Positions 29,594-39,111 of a stretch of DNA of 64,000 nt are shown here, one piece after another (the stretch's first letter is position 1; each line of letters starts with the position of its first letter). Source of the DNA: Pseudomonas saudiphocaensis (GTDB lineage: Bacteria; Pseudomonadota; Gammaproteobacteria; Pseudomonadales; Pseudomonadaceae); the NCBI RefSeq assembly GCF_000756775.1, contig NZ_CCSF01000001.1, positions 1,116,001 to 1,180,000 on the forward strand, written 5' to 3'. Both the position numbers and the translations under genes were made by a program. The notes below the pieces were generated by a model. The model had not been told where the DNA came from and ran no database searches. It worked only from the letters and a program-made list of their open reading frames with translations.

Positions 29594-31957
29594 TTACGCC
29601 GGTGCGGTCACGCTTACCAGCTTCTGCGGCTTGATCAGGAAGCGGGCCAGGGCCGGCAACAACCAGATTGCCCCCACCATGTTCCAAAGGAACATGAACG
29701 TCAGCATCAGGCCCATGTCAGCCTGGAACTTGATCGCCGAGAAGACCCAGGTGAAGACGCCGATCGCCAGGCACACGCCCGTGAACATGACAGCCTTGCC
29801 GGTCGATTTCAGTGTCTGGTAATAGGCTTCCTGCAACGTCATGCCCTGACGCAGATAGGTTTCGAGGCGGCTGTAGATATAGATGCCGTAGTCCACGCCA
29901 ATCCCTACACCCAGCGCGATCACCGGCAAAGTCGCCACCTTCACCCCAATCCCCATATAGGCCATCAACGCATTGCCCAGAATGGATGTCAGCACCAACG
30001 GCAGGATGATGCAGAGTGTGGCCGCAACCGACCGGAAGGTCAGCAGGCACATGAAGCTCACCGCCGCATAAACGGCAATCAGCATCGTGGTTTCCGATGA
30101 CGCGATGACCTCGTTGGTGGCCGCCTCGATACCGGCGTTGCCGGCAGCCAGGACGAATTCCAGCCCTTCGCGGTTATTCGCCTCGGCAAATTCGCTGGCA
30201 GCTGCGACCACGTGTTCCAGAGTTTCTGCTTTATGGTCGTTGAGGAACACCAGCACCGGCGCCAGCGAGCAATCGCTGTTGTACATGCCTTCGGCACGCG
30301 CGATGGAGTTGTTGAGCACGAACTGGTTGCGCGACAGCGTCTCCCATTTCAGGCTGCCTTCGTTCATGCCTTTGATGCTCTGGCGGGCGACAGTCACCAT
30401 CGATACCGCCGACTGCACACCTGCGGTGTTCTCCATCTTCCACATCAGCTCGTCCATGGCTGCGAGAGTGTCGTAATGGGCACAGCCTTCGGGGGCGGTC
30501 TTGACCATGATCACCAGCACATCGGAGCTGGTCGAATAGTTGTTGATGACGAAATCGTTGTCCTGGTTATAGCGCGAATCGGGACGCAGTTCAGGAGCAC
30601 CCTGATCGAGGTCACCAATTTTCAGATTCTGGCCGTACCAGAGCCCACCACCCACCGCAATCAATGCGATCACGATGGAGATCGGCGCGACCACCGGGTT
30701 CGCGAAATGGGAGAGCAGGCGCCAGAACGGATGCTCGCGGGAAGCTTCCTCGCGCGCGTGCTTGACCGAGCGCTGGCTGATGCCCAGATAGGAAATTGCC
30801 ACCGGAAGCAGAATCAGGTTGGTCAGGATGATCACTGCCACGCCCAGAGAGGCGCCGATAGCCAGCTCGCGGATCACACCGATATCGATCAGCAGCAACG
30901 TCACGAAACCCACGGCATCGGAAGCCAGTGCCACCATGCCGGGTACGAACAATTGGCGGAACGCCAGGCGCGCCGCGATCAGGGGGTCATCGGTTTCGCC
31001 CGATGCCATGGCGATACCGTTGATTTTCTGCACGCCGTGGGAAATGCCGATGGCAAAGACCAGGAACGGCACCAGCATCGAATAGGGGTCCAGGCCGAAA
31101 CCCAGGGTATGCAGCAGGCCAAGCTGCCATGCAACGGCGATCAGCGTCGTTACCACCACCGCCACGGTACTCTTCAGGCAACGGGTGAACCACAGCAACA
31201 GCACCAGCGTGATGCCGATCGCGACGAAGAAGAACAGCGCGACGCCCACCAGCCCATCAATCAGATCGCCCACCTTCTTGGCGAAGCCGATGATGTGGAT
31301 TTCCACGTTGGGATTCTGCGCTTCGTACTTGTCGCGGATTTTCTCTTCCAGCTCGTGGGAGAACTTCTGATAGTCGAGCGTGATCTGCTTGCTGCGATCC
31401 TCGGGGTCCGAGTAGGACTCCATCAACGGTACATCAATGATGCTCGACTTGAAGTTGTTGGCCACCAGCCGACCGACTTGCCCCGACTTGAGCACGTTGT
31501 TACGCAGCTCCTCGAGGCTCTCGCCCGATCCGTCATAGGTCTGGGGGATTACCTCACCCCCGGCGAAGCCCTGTTCTGTCACCTCGGTCCAGCGAACGCT
31601 GGGGCTCCACAGTGACTTCATGTTCGAGCGGTCGACACCCTGGATGTAAAACACTTCGTCATGGATCTGGCGAAGCGTTTCCATATACTCCTGCGAGAAG
31701 ATATCGCCGTCCTTGGCGGCAACGGATATCCGCACCGTATTCCCGAGGTTGGCGAGGTCATCGCGGTGCGCGAGCATGTTCTGAATATAAGAATGCCCCA
31801 GCGGAATCATCTTCTCGAAGCTGGTCGAAGGCCGTACCTGGGCAGCCTGGTAAAACAGAAATACGCTGATCAACAGGCAGATCAGGATCACCGCCGGCCG
31901 ATTGTTGAATACCAGACGCTCCAATACGGACGCCGGCTTCTGTTGGTGCTGGGTCAT
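29594..31957 (-). CDS. RND superfamily (MMPL/HpnN-like) transporter
   Basis: This 787-residue membrane protein has the pseudo-twofold layout of RND/MMPL exporters. An N-terminal helix is followed by a large periplasmic loop, a block of five or six helices (about residues 230-400), then a second loop and helix block (about 620-780). A conserved stretch near the C-terminus reads VATLPVIALGVGIGVDYGIY. No membrane-fusion or outer-membrane partner gene is adjacent. It overlaps the YCF48 gene by 4 bases, so they form one unit. Related pairs occur near lipid or sterol catabolism genes, suggesting a hydrophobic substrate, but the substrate is unknown. Confidence 0.9.
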   Translation of the reverse strand: MTQHQQKPASVLERLVFNNRPAVILICLLISVFLFYQAAQVRPSTSFEKMIPLGHSYIQNMLAHRDDLANLGNTVRISVAAKDGDIFSQEYMETLRQIHDEVFYIQGVDRSNMKSLWSPSVRWTEVTEQGFAGGEVIPQTYDGSGESLEELRNNVLKSGQVGRLVANNFKSSIIDVPLMESYSDPEDRSKQITLDYQKFSHELEEKIRDKYEAQNPNVEIHIIGFAKKVGDLIDGLVGVALFFFVAIGITLVLLLWFTRCLKSTVAVVVTTLIAVAWQLGLLHTLGFGLDPYSMLVPFLVFAIGISHGVQKINGIAMASGETDDPLIAARLAFRQLFVPGMVALASDAVGFVTLLLIDIGVIRELAIGASLGVAVIILTNLILLPVAISYLGISQRSVKHAREEASREHPFWRLLSHFANPVVAPISIVIALIAVGGGLWYGQNLKIGDLDQGAPELRPDSRYNQDNDFVINNYSTSSDVLVIMVKTAPEGCAHYDTLAAMDELMWKMENTAGVQSAVSMVTVARQSIKGMNEGSLKWETLSRNQFVLNNSIARAEGMYNSDCSLAPVLVFLNDHKAETLEHVVAAASEFAEANNREGLEFVLAAGNAGIEAATNEVIASSETTMLIAVYAAVSFMCLLTFRSVAATLCIILPLVLTSILGNALMAYMGIGVKVATLPVIALGVGIGVDYGIYIYSRLETYLRQGMTLQEAYYQTLKSTGKAVMFTGVCLAIGVFTWVFSAIKFQADMGLMLTFMFLWNMVGAIWLLPALARFLIKPQKLVSVTAPA

Positions 31958-33057
31958 GGCTGCTCCGGCTTATTATTTTCATTGGACAGATTTGCGCCCG
32001 AGGACGAAGCAGTGACCACGCCACTCTGCCCCACCAGGAGCAGATTGCCGTGCGCGTTGGCTACCACTCCAGACAGAGAGCGACGATCAGGGCGGCTGTA
32101 GATTTGGAAGGAGCGCCCATGATTCTCGCTGCTCAACACCACGCCGCCGTGGCCGACAATCACCATGCGGCCATCATCGAGCAGATTACCGTCGGCCAGT
32201 CCGGCTTCCAGCGGGTTATCGCTGCTTCCCAGCACAATCGTTTCCCAGCTGTCGCCGAAGTCGGTCGAACGGAACAGATGCCCGCGCAGTCCGAAGGCAA
32301 CGACAAGCCCCGCCTCATTGCCGCTGATTACACCGAACAGCGAACCCTGATAAGGCGACTCGACTCGCTCCCAGCTCTGCCCCATGTCTGCAGAGCGGAA
32401 CATGCCTCCCATTTCCCCGACGATGAACAGGCCGGAGTCTTTGATCGCGGTGATTGCGTTCAGGTGATAGGTATCTTCATTGTCCAGCCGGTCCGCGATG
32501 TCATCCCAGCTTTGGCCGCCGTCATGGGTTTCCAGCAGCAACCCGTAAGCACCAACCGCAAGCCCATGCTCGGCATTCTCGAACCAGACATCCAGCAGAG
32601 GCACTTCCAATTCGCGATCCTCGTACTGGCGCACCCAGGTTTCTCCACCATCGGTGGTCGCGAGAATCAGCGCATCGTGGCCGACAGCCCAGCCATGCTT
32701 GGAATCAGTGAAGTAGACGGCGGTCAGCAGCTGCCGGGTCGGCACCTTCGCTTGAACCCAGCTGGCGCCCTCGTCATCGGAGTAGAGAATGTGGCCTCGA
32801 TCTCCCGCCGCTACCAGGCGTGACCCTGCATGAGTTATGTCGAGAAGCAGACTGGAAGCCGCTTTGCGGGACTCGATGGAATAGCGAATCTGGGGATCGT
32901 TAGCCTGCGCCTGGAGCGCAACACCGCCTTGTAGCACGGCGAGCAGACTAAACAGGGACAGCACACGGATAAAAGGCGAGACGCGGTTGCGCTTCGGTCT
33001 CCAGGACATGACGGGCACAGGCCCGGTTTGGCCGCGCCGGAGGACGGGCTCACTCAT
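31954..33057 (-). CDS. YCF48/BNR-repeat beta-propeller protein, probably exported
   Basis: This protein is built from repeats of the BNR/YCF48 kind (DRGHILYSDDEGASWVQAKV, ILATTDGGETWVRQ, LLLETHDGGQSWDDI, GGMFRSADMGQSWERV, HLFRSTDFGDSWETI), forming a beta-propeller. YCF48/HCF136 proteins help assemble photosystem II in phototrophs; in Pseudomonas the partner is presumably the coupled RND transporter. The ATG at 33055-33057 has an AAGGGGA ribosome site, giving 367 residues. The hydrophobic export segment (FIRVLSLFSLLAVLQGG) lies about 30 residues in, after a basic stretch, so an internal ATG at 33009 (MSWRPKRNR) is the alternative start. Confidence 0.85.
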   Translation of the reverse strand: MSEPVLRRGQTGPVPVMSWRPKRNRVSPFIRVLSLFSLLAVLQGGVALQAQANDPQIRYSIESRKAASSLLLDITHAGSRLVAAGDRGHILYSDDEGASWVQAKVPTRQLLTAVYFTDSKHGWAVGHDALILATTDGGETWVRQYEDRELEVPLLDVWFENAEHGLAVGAYGLLLETHDGGQSWDDIADRLDNEDTYHLNAITAIKDSGLFIVGEMGGMFRSADMGQSWERVESPYQGSLFGVISGNEAGLVVAFGLRGHLFRSTDFGDSWETIVLGSSDNPLEAGLADGNLLDDGRMVIVGHGGVVLSSENHGRSFQIYSRPDRRSLSGVVANAHGNLLLVGQSGVVTASSSGANLSNENNKPEQP

Positions 33058-33173
33058 AACTATCCCCTTTGTTCTTATTAGCAAGGGCCCGAATATGATG
33101 ACGGGCGCGGCCATCCTAGCCAGCTTTGGAAAGCACTTACAATCCGAGGGACGTTATGTTTTGTTAACTCCAG

Positions 33174-33203
33174 AAGGCTGATCACAGTCCTGTGATCAGC
33201 CTT
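33174..33203. repeat. Perfect 14-base inverted repeat
   Basis: AAGGCTGATCACAG (33174-33187) is mirrored exactly by CTGTGATCAGCCTT (33190-33203) around a two-base TC centre. It lies between the pepN 3' end and the YCF48 promoter region. No T run follows on either strand, so it may be a weak pepN terminator or a protein-binding dyad. Confidence 0.6.
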
Positions 33204-33269
33204 GATTACCACACTGGATCGAACACCTGGACCCGGAGACCAGGCAGCTCCGGGACGCCCGTTAGAGAC

Positions 33270-35927
33270 TCAGGCGAGGCTCTTGCTTACCACTTCATAA
33301 ACATCGCTGGACAACTCACCGGAGGCCAGGATGCGCTCCAGCTCGGCCTTCATCAGCGCCTGGCGGCCGCTGTCGTACTTGCGCCAGCGGGTCAACGGTC
33401 CCAGCAGCCGAGAGGCGATCTGCGGGTTCATGGCGTTGAGTGCGATGACCTGATCGGCCAGGAAGCGATAGCCGGCGCCGTCTGCGCGGTGGAAGTTGAC
33501 CAGATTCTGGCCGGCGAAGGCCCCAATCAGCGCGCGTACCTTGTTGGGGTTCTTCAGAGTGAAGGCCGGATGCTGCATCAGCGTCTGCACTCGCTCCAGG
33601 CCGCCGGACAGCGGGCTGGCCGCCTGTACGCTGAACCACTGGTCCATCACCAGCGGATTGTCGCTGAACTGCTCGGCGAACGACTGCAGCGCCAGTGCAC
33701 GCTTGTCCTCGAACGGTGAATTGATCAGCGAGGCCAGTGCCGACAGGCGTTCGGTCATGTTGTCAGCGGTATCGAACTGATCCAGACACAGCGCCAGGAT
33801 GTCCGAACGCTCGCTGAGCATCAGATAGGCAAGCGCAATGTTCTGCAGCGCGCGACGGGCGAAATGCTCTGCCGATGCCACATAAGGGGTCTGCCGGGAC
33901 ACTTCACGATGGGTCATGTAGCGCTGGTAAAGCGGCTCGAATAGACGGCTGGCCAGCTCACGCCGGGCGAACTCACGGGCGGCATGAATGGCATCGACAT
34001 CGGCTACTTCGCTGATTTCGGTCAGGTACAACTCACTGGGCAGCGAGAGCATTTCAGCGACCATCGCCGGGTCGAGGGTTTCGTCCTGCAGCAGGCTGCG
34101 CAGCGCCATGGTCAGGCGCTCATCCATTGCCAGCGGCTCGCCACGCTGTTGCTGACCGATCAGCTCCAGCAACACCTGCACGGAGAGCTGTTGGCCGGCC
34201 TCCCAGCGATTGAAGCCATCGGAGTCATGCTGCATGAGAAACATCAGCTGATCGCGGCTGTACGGGAACTCGAGCTTCACCGGTGCGGAGAAGCCGCGCA
34301 GCAGCGAAGGCAACGGACGCTCGTCGAGCTCGACGAAAGTAAAGCTCTGCTCGGCCTCGGTCACTGCCAACACGCGGCTGGTGCCAACCGGCGCAGCCTC
34401 GCCGTGCAGGCGCAGCGGCAGCTCGCGGCCGTCCGCAGCCAGTAGACCCAGCTCCACCGGAATGACGAAGGGCTCCTTGCTGTTCTGGCCGGGTGTCGGC
34501 GGGCAGCTCTGGCGGAACGTCAGGGTGTAGGTGCGCGCGGCCTCGTCATAACGCTCACTGACCGCCAGCCGTGGTGTACCGGCCTGGCTGTACCAACGTT
34601 TGAACTGGCCAAGATCAGCGTCGTTGGCGTCTTCCATGGCCTTGACGAAGTCATCCACCGTGACGGCCTGGCCATCATGACGTTCGAAGTACAGATCGCT
34701 GCCCTTGCGGAAGCCCTCCTTGCCCAACAGCGTCTGAATCATCCGCACCACTTCGGCGCCCTTCTCGTAGACGGTCAGGGTGTAGAAGTTGGAGATTTCC
34801 ATGTAGGACTCGGGGCGCACCGAGTGGGCCATGGGGCCGGCATCTTCAGCGAACTGGTGGGTGCGCAGATAAGCCACGTCCTCGATGCGCTTGACGGTCG
34901 CCGAGTTCATATCGGCGCTGAACTGTGCGTCGCGCAGGACGGTGAAGCCCTCCTTGAGCGACAGCTGGAACCAGTCGCGACAGGTCACGCGGTTACCCGA
35001 CCAGTTGTGGAAATACTCGTGGGCAACAATGGCCTCAACGCGCTGATGAGCGGCATCGGTGGCGGTTTCAGCATGGGCCAATACGGCGCTGGAGTTGAAG
35101 ATATTGAGACCTTTGTTCTCCATCGCGCCCATGTTGAAGTCATTGACTGCGACGATCATGAAGATATCCAGATCGTACTCGCGGCCATAGGCCTCTTCGT
35201 CCCACTTCATCGACCGTTTCAGGCTATCCATGGCGTGCTGACACTTGTCGAGATTTTCCGGCTCGACGTAGATCCGCAGCGCGACTTCACGGCCACTCAT
35301 GGTGGTGAAGCTGTCCTCGACGCACCATAGGTCGCCGGCCACCAGCGCAAAGAGATAGGCAGGCTTGCGGAACGGGTCTTCCCAGGTCACCCAATGCCGC
35401 CCATCGTCTTCGCTGCCGCTGGCAATCGGGTTGCCGTTGGACAACAGGATCGGATAGCGCTGCTTCTCGGCGCTGACCGTGGTGGTGAAGGTGCTCATCA
35501 CATCCGGACGGTCGAGGTACCAGGTGATCTTGCGAAAGCCCTCGGCCTCGCACTGGGTGCAGAACATCTTGCCGGACTTGTAGAGGCCTTCCAGAGCGGT
35601 GTTGGTTTCCGGGTGGATGACCACGCTGCTGTCCAGAGTGAAGCGCTCGCTGTCGGGTTGCAGCGTCAGGGACTCTTCGCCGAGCTGGTAGTCGCCGGCG
35701 GCCAGCTGACGGTCATTGAGCGCCAGCGACACCAGCTCCAGATCCTGCCCATGCAATTCCAGCGGCGGCAGGCCGGCGCCGGCTTCAGGGTTGCGGCGCA
35801 TCACCAACTGGGCGTGAACCAAAGTGCGGTCTTCGTACAGTTCGAAGGTCAGGTGGGTTTCATCGATCAGGTACGCCGGCACCTGATAATCCTTGAGATG
35901 AATGACTTTCGGTTGTTCGGTACGCAT
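33270..35927 (-). CDS. pepN: Aminopeptidase N
   Basis: PepN is a cytoplasmic zinc M1 aminopeptidase that trims N-terminal residues from peptides during protein turnover. This 885-residue protein has the substrate loop NMGAMENKGLN (about residue 265) and the zinc site HEYFH (near residue 305), followed by the second glutamate in LSLKEGFTVLRD. The C-terminal half is the helical ERAP1-like domain. The length matches E. coli PepN (870). It is monocistronic or leads the minus-strand run, with DUF2797 upstream after 72 bases of repeat-like AGCTG-rich sequence. Confidence 0.97.
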   Translation of the reverse strand: MRTEQPKVIHLKDYQVPAYLIDETHLTFELYEDRTLVHAQLVMRRNPEAGAGLPPLELHGQDLELVSLALNDRQLAAGDYQLGEESLTLQPDSERFTLDSSVVIHPETNTALEGLYKSGKMFCTQCEAEGFRKITWYLDRPDVMSTFTTTVSAEKQRYPILLSNGNPIASGSEDDGRHWVTWEDPFRKPAYLFALVAGDLWCVEDSFTTMSGREVALRIYVEPENLDKCQHAMDSLKRSMKWDEEAYGREYDLDIFMIVAVNDFNMGAMENKGLNIFNSSAVLAHAETATDAAHQRVEAIVAHEYFHNWSGNRVTCRDWFQLSLKEGFTVLRDAQFSADMNSATVKRIEDVAYLRTHQFAEDAGPMAHSVRPESYMEISNFYTLTVYEKGAEVVRMIQTLLGKEGFRKGSDLYFERHDGQAVTVDDFVKAMEDANDADLGQFKRWYSQAGTPRLAVSERYDEAARTYTLTFRQSCPPTPGQNSKEPFVIPVELGLLAADGRELPLRLHGEAAPVGTSRVLAVTEAEQSFTFVELDERPLPSLLRGFSAPVKLEFPYSRDQLMFLMQHDSDGFNRWEAGQQLSVQVLLELIGQQQRGEPLAMDERLTMALRSLLQDETLDPAMVAEMLSLPSELYLTEISEVADVDAIHAAREFARRELASRLFEPLYQRYMTHREVSRQTPYVASAEHFARRALQNIALAYLMLSERSDILALCLDQFDTADNMTERLSALASLINSPFEDKRALALQSFAEQFSDNPLVMDQWFSVQAASPLSGGLERVQTLMQHPAFTLKNPNKVRALIGAFAGQNLVNFHRADGAGYRFLADQVIALNAMNPQIASRLLGPLTRWRKYDSGRQALMKAELERILASGELSSDVYEVVSKSLA

Positions 35928-35999
35928 GGGAACTGGCCTCTTTGTGGCAGCTGCAAGCGACGGGCTTCAGCTGCGGGAAGAATGACGTCGGCTTGAAGC

Positions 36000-36833
36000 T
36001 TAGGGCATGCAACTGATGGAGAGTTGATACGCAGTGAACTTGCGAATATTGATCACCCCCGTATCGAGGATCAGATATTGACCCTTGATGCCCTTCAGTG
36101 TGCCCTCTACTACGGGGGTCTTTTCCAGATCGAGGCTGACGATCTTGGTCGGATAAGCCTCCACCGGATAACGAATCTCCAGCACTTCGGCATCCGCAAT
36201 CGGCTGTACTGCCTGCAGACCGAAGCGCTGCTGCAAGGCCTGCAGGCCTTCGGCGCAGGCATCGAAAATCTGTTCGCGGGTCTGGACCAGGTCCATCGCC
36301 TCGGCATCGCCCTTGAGCAGCGCGCGCCAGTTGGTACGGTCGGTCACCTGGCTGCGCAGCAGGTCTTCCACCAGGCCTGACTGCTGGCGCGTGGCGACAC
36401 GCATGATAGGCAAGGCCTGACTGGCGCCCTGATCAAGCCAGCGCGTCGGCAACTGCGTAGCGCGGGTGATGCCCACTTTGATGCCGGAGGAGTTAGCCAA
36501 GTAGACCACATGGTCGGTCATGCAGAACTCAGTGCCCCACTGAGGATCGCGGCAGGTGCCGGAATCGTGGTGGCACTTCTCCGGGCTCATGATGCAAATG
36601 TCGCACTGCGGCAGCTTCTTGAAGCACGGGTAGCAATAACCCTGGCTGAAGCTCTTGTTGGTCTTGCGCCCGCAATGGGTGCAGTTGATCGCGCCCAGAT
36701 ATTCGAGCCGCAGGGTCTTGCCGATCAGTGGATTGACCGGGACCTGCTCCTCATTCAGGCGAAAGGAGTACTGCGCCGGCTCACCGAGCTGCACGGACAT
36801 CTTGCTCAGCGCACCGCGTCCTAATTCCAGCAT
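36000..36833 (-). CDS. DUF2797 family cysteine-rich protein
   Basis: This 277-residue protein has an N-terminal zinc-binding-like cluster: NCTHCGRKT, then GYCYPCFKKLPQCDICI and SPEKCHHDSGTC. A conserved HVVYLANSSGIKVGITR segment follows, which resembles a GIY-YIG-like fold. I recognise this as DUF2797; its function is not known to me. The start at 36833 overlaps the stop of the upstream gene yeaC by one base, so the pair is coupled. An internal ATG 11 codons in (MSVQLGEP) is a possible alternative start. Confidence 0.85.
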   Translation of the reverse strand: MLELGRGALSKMSVQLGEPAQYSFRLNEEQVPVNPLIGKTLRLEYLGAINCTHCGRKTNKSFSQGYCYPCFKKLPQCDICIMSPEKCHHDSGTCRDPQWGTEFCMTDHVVYLANSSGIKVGITRATQLPTRWLDQGASQALPIMRVATRQQSGLVEDLLRSQVTDRTNWRALLKGDAEAMDLVQTREQIFDACAEGLQALQQRFGLQAVQPIADAEVLEIRYPVEAYPTKIVSLDLEKTPVVEGTLKGIKGQYLILDTGVINIRKFTAYQLSISCMP

Positions 36834-37108
36834 CAGTGACGGGTCCCGGAAGCGGGAGCGAACAGGCTGGTATCAATGGGCGCCGAGTTCTTGCTTTTGG
36901 AGCCGCACTCCTGGCCACCCAAGTAGCCGGTACGCTGCTCCTCGGGGAGGTTCTGCATTTCCCAGGCGATCATCGCCGCCAGGCAAGTTTCTTTCTGCTC
37001 GACGGTCAGCTTGCGACCATCGCCCCACTTGCCGAGCTCTACGGCCTGCTTGAGGTTTTCGTAGATTTCGGGGGTGATGTTTTCGATGGCTTCGATAAAG
37101 GACGACAT
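36833..37108 (-). CDS. yeaC: YeaC-like DUF1315 protein
   Basis: This 91-residue soluble protein belongs to the DUF1315/YeaC family. It has the conserved ITPEIYENLKQAVELGKWGD and LTVEQKETCLAAMIAWE segments also seen in E. coli YeaC. The C-terminal 25 residues are a variable tail. The function is unknown. A ribosome site (GGGAGCAGG) lies just before the ATG. It is coupled to the DUF2797 gene, an arrangement I recall as common in Pseudomonas. Confidence 0.85.
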   Translation of the reverse strand: MSSFIEAIENITPEIYENLKQAVELGKWGDGRKLTVEQKETCLAAMIAWEMQNLPEEQRTGYLGGQECGSKSKNSAPIDTSLFAPASGTRH

Positions 37109-37293
37109 GGCCTGCTCCCGTGAAAAATGCCCATTCTAGCGGAACTGGGCAATGGAAGCTGGAAGCCCGCCGTACACGAGATGCCAACACCGCCCTGGCA
37201 AGCTTCGGGCCGCGCTGAAAAACGCGTTAGCCGCAAGCGACTTTTGAGACTGTTAACCACGCATTGCCAGTGCAGGTGGTTTTCAACGACCTG

Positions 37294-38151
37294 CTAGCGC
37301 TTGCGCGCCAGCAATCCACCCGCCACACCAGTGACGCATCCCACCACCAGCCCGCCAACGTGGGCCGCATTGGCGATGGCCAGGGTACCGAAGCTAAGCA
37401 CTTCGATGGCACCAGTCAGGCACACCACCAGCCAGATTAGCATCAGCACCACCACTCCTGATGGCAGGCGATAGGCCTCATTCGGGGCCAGTTTCTGGAA
37501 CAACCAGCAGTGCCCCAACAGCCCGTAAAGCACACCGGACAAGCCACCAAAAATGCCGGGGCCACCAAAGACATATTGGCTGGCGTTGGACACCAGCGCG
37601 AAGACCAGTGTCAACCCGAGCAGCATCAGCGCACCCTGGCGCGCCTCGATGCGCCGTCCCAGCTCCCAGTACCACATGGAGTTCATCGCCAGATGCAGAA
37701 AGCCGAAGTGAACGAAAATCGGCGTGATCAGCCGCCACCACTGATTGCTCGCCAGGGTCTGTTCCAGCGTGGCGAAATAGGCGTATTCGCCCTCGATGTG
37801 AAAATCGCTGAAATTGAGCCAGCGGATGGCGGCGAAGTTGTCACCCAGTAGCGTGACAGCTGCCATCACCAGCGTGAGCAGCAGCATCGTGGCGGTCAGC
37901 GGGCTGCGTTTGAGCGTCGCCATAAAGCCTGTGCGGGAACTTGGCGCTTGCTCCAGCACCACTGACTGGTCGCCCTGGGGATAGCGCTGGTAGAGCTCGC
38001 GCACCTGCTCGGCTGCCTGCTCCGGTACCCGCAAGACCTGCTCGCCCGCTTCTTCACTGACCCGGCAAGGCACCTGCAATCGCTGCAGCAAGGCAACAAA
38101 ACCGCTCAAATCAACCGACAACGGCAGGCGCAAGGCCTCGACCACGATCAT
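37294..38151 (-). CDS. glpG: Rhomboid intramembrane serine protease
   Basis: GlpG-type rhomboids cleave membrane proteins inside the bilayer. This 285-residue protein has a cytoplasmic N-terminal domain (residues 1-85) and six membrane helices. The catalytic pair is Ser205 in FGGLSGVLYG and His264 in NAAHVGGLVVG. The supporting HFGFLHLAMN segment (residues 148-157) holds the oxyanion Asn. All residues needed for activity are present. The gene starts directly next to the metallophosphatase stop with no gap, so the two are co-transcribed with nadK. Confidence 0.94.
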   Translation of the reverse strand: MIVVEALRLPLSVDLSGFVALLQRLQVPCRVSEEAGEQVLRVPEQAAEQVRELYQRYPQGDQSVVLEQAPSSRTGFMATLKRSPLTATMLLLTLVMAAVTLLGDNFAAIRWLNFSDFHIEGEYAYFATLEQTLASNQWWRLITPIFVHFGFLHLAMNSMWYWELGRRIEARQGALMLLGLTLVFALVSNASQYVFGGPGIFGGLSGVLYGLLGHCWLFQKLAPNEAYRLPSGVVVLMLIWLVVCLTGAIEVLSFGTLAIANAAHVGGLVVGCVTGVAGGLLARKR

Positions 38152-39111
38152 CTAGCGCTCCACATCTACCCAGAAAAATTTCGCCGGATCCAGCAGGGTT
38201 TCCTGGTCGAGCCGATAAGCCACCAGCTTGTCGTTCTTCACCGCGCTGTAGTCCAGGCAAGCCAGGTTATGACGGATCGGCGCCGGGCGTCCGCTGCGCC
38301 AATAGTGACCGACGAACAACAGCGGCTCATCGGGGCCATAAAGGAACAGGCGACTCTTCTGACTCTCGCTAAGCGGCAGACAGGCCGCCTGCTCCGGCAG
38401 AGCGTCGGGCTGGAAGACGATATCGCCGTAGGTCCTGGGGTTCTCTTCCCAGAATTTGGTACGGAAGAAATTGCGTGTAAAGCCCTCTTCGCTGACCAAC
38501 GTCAGGCCATCCGGAAGCGGCATGTCGGTGCCACGCAGCAGGCGGTCCAGTGCCTTGGCGGCGAACCCTTGGGGAAATGCTGCTTCGCGCAGGAACCGGG
38601 CATCCAAGCGACCGTCCGGCAGACGCTGGTTCAGTTGCTCGATCACTGCGCTGTCCCAGCAGGCATGCACTACGCGAAAGCGCTCATTGTGCAGGTACAG
38701 CGGCAACTCCATGAACCACTCGCGAAACGCCCGCCATTCCTCCGGATAGCGCTCAAATTGGCGGAAAGTCTCCTGCAACAGCGTGGCGTAGCGCGGTGTG
38801 TGCTCGCGCACATAGGTTTTGCCGCTTTCCGGCGGTGCTTCGGCATACCAGCCCAGCGCATTGAATTCATGGTTGCCCATGATGCAGTGGGCCTGCCCTG
38901 CATCGACCATGTCATGCACCATATGCAGCGCCTCGCGGATGCGCGGCCCGCGGTCGATGATGTCGCCGAGAAAGATTACCTGCCGGCGCTTGTGCCGCCA
39001 GACGCCGCCCTGTTGCCGATAGCCCAGCTGATCAAGCAGACGGGCCAGGGTACGGGCGCAACCGTGTACGTCCCCGATAAGGTCGTAGCTACGGTCCGGA
39101 TCGACAATCAC
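38152..39111 (-). CDS. Calcineurin-like metallophosphatase
   Basis: This 319-residue protein has the binuclear metallophosphatase motifs in order: DLIGDVHGC (residues 10-18), IFLGDIIDRGPRI (47-58) and IMGNHEF (77-83). Later histidine segments (VVHACWDS, FVGHYW) complete the site. It resembles the PrpE/ApaH-like bacterial serine/threonine or diadenosine polyphosphatase group; the substrate is not determinable here. The start is GTG at 39109-39111, overlapping the nadK stop (TAGTG), with GGAGG 6 bases upstream. A longer reading inside nadK is rejected. Confidence 0.88.
   Translation of the reverse strand: MIVDPDRSYDLIGDVHGCARTLARLLDQLGYRQQGGVWRHKRRQVIFLGDIIDRGPRIREALHMVHDMVDAGQAHCIMGNHEFNALGWYAEAPPESGKTYVREHTPRYATLLQETFRQFERYPEEWRAFREWFMELPLYLHNERFRVVHACWDSAVIEQLNQRLPDGRLDARFLREAAFPQGFAAKALDRLLRGTDMPLPDGLTLVSEEGFTRNFFRTKFWEENPRTYGDIVFQPDALPEQAACLPLSESQKSRLFLYGPDEPLLFVGHYWRSGRPAPIRHNLACLDYSAVKNDKLVAYRLDQETLLDPAKFFWVDVER

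Noticed and set aside
30212-31615. A 467-codon plus-strand open frame inside the RND transporter gene
   Set aside because: Antisense shadow; His/Gln/Arg-rich low-complexity translation without domains.
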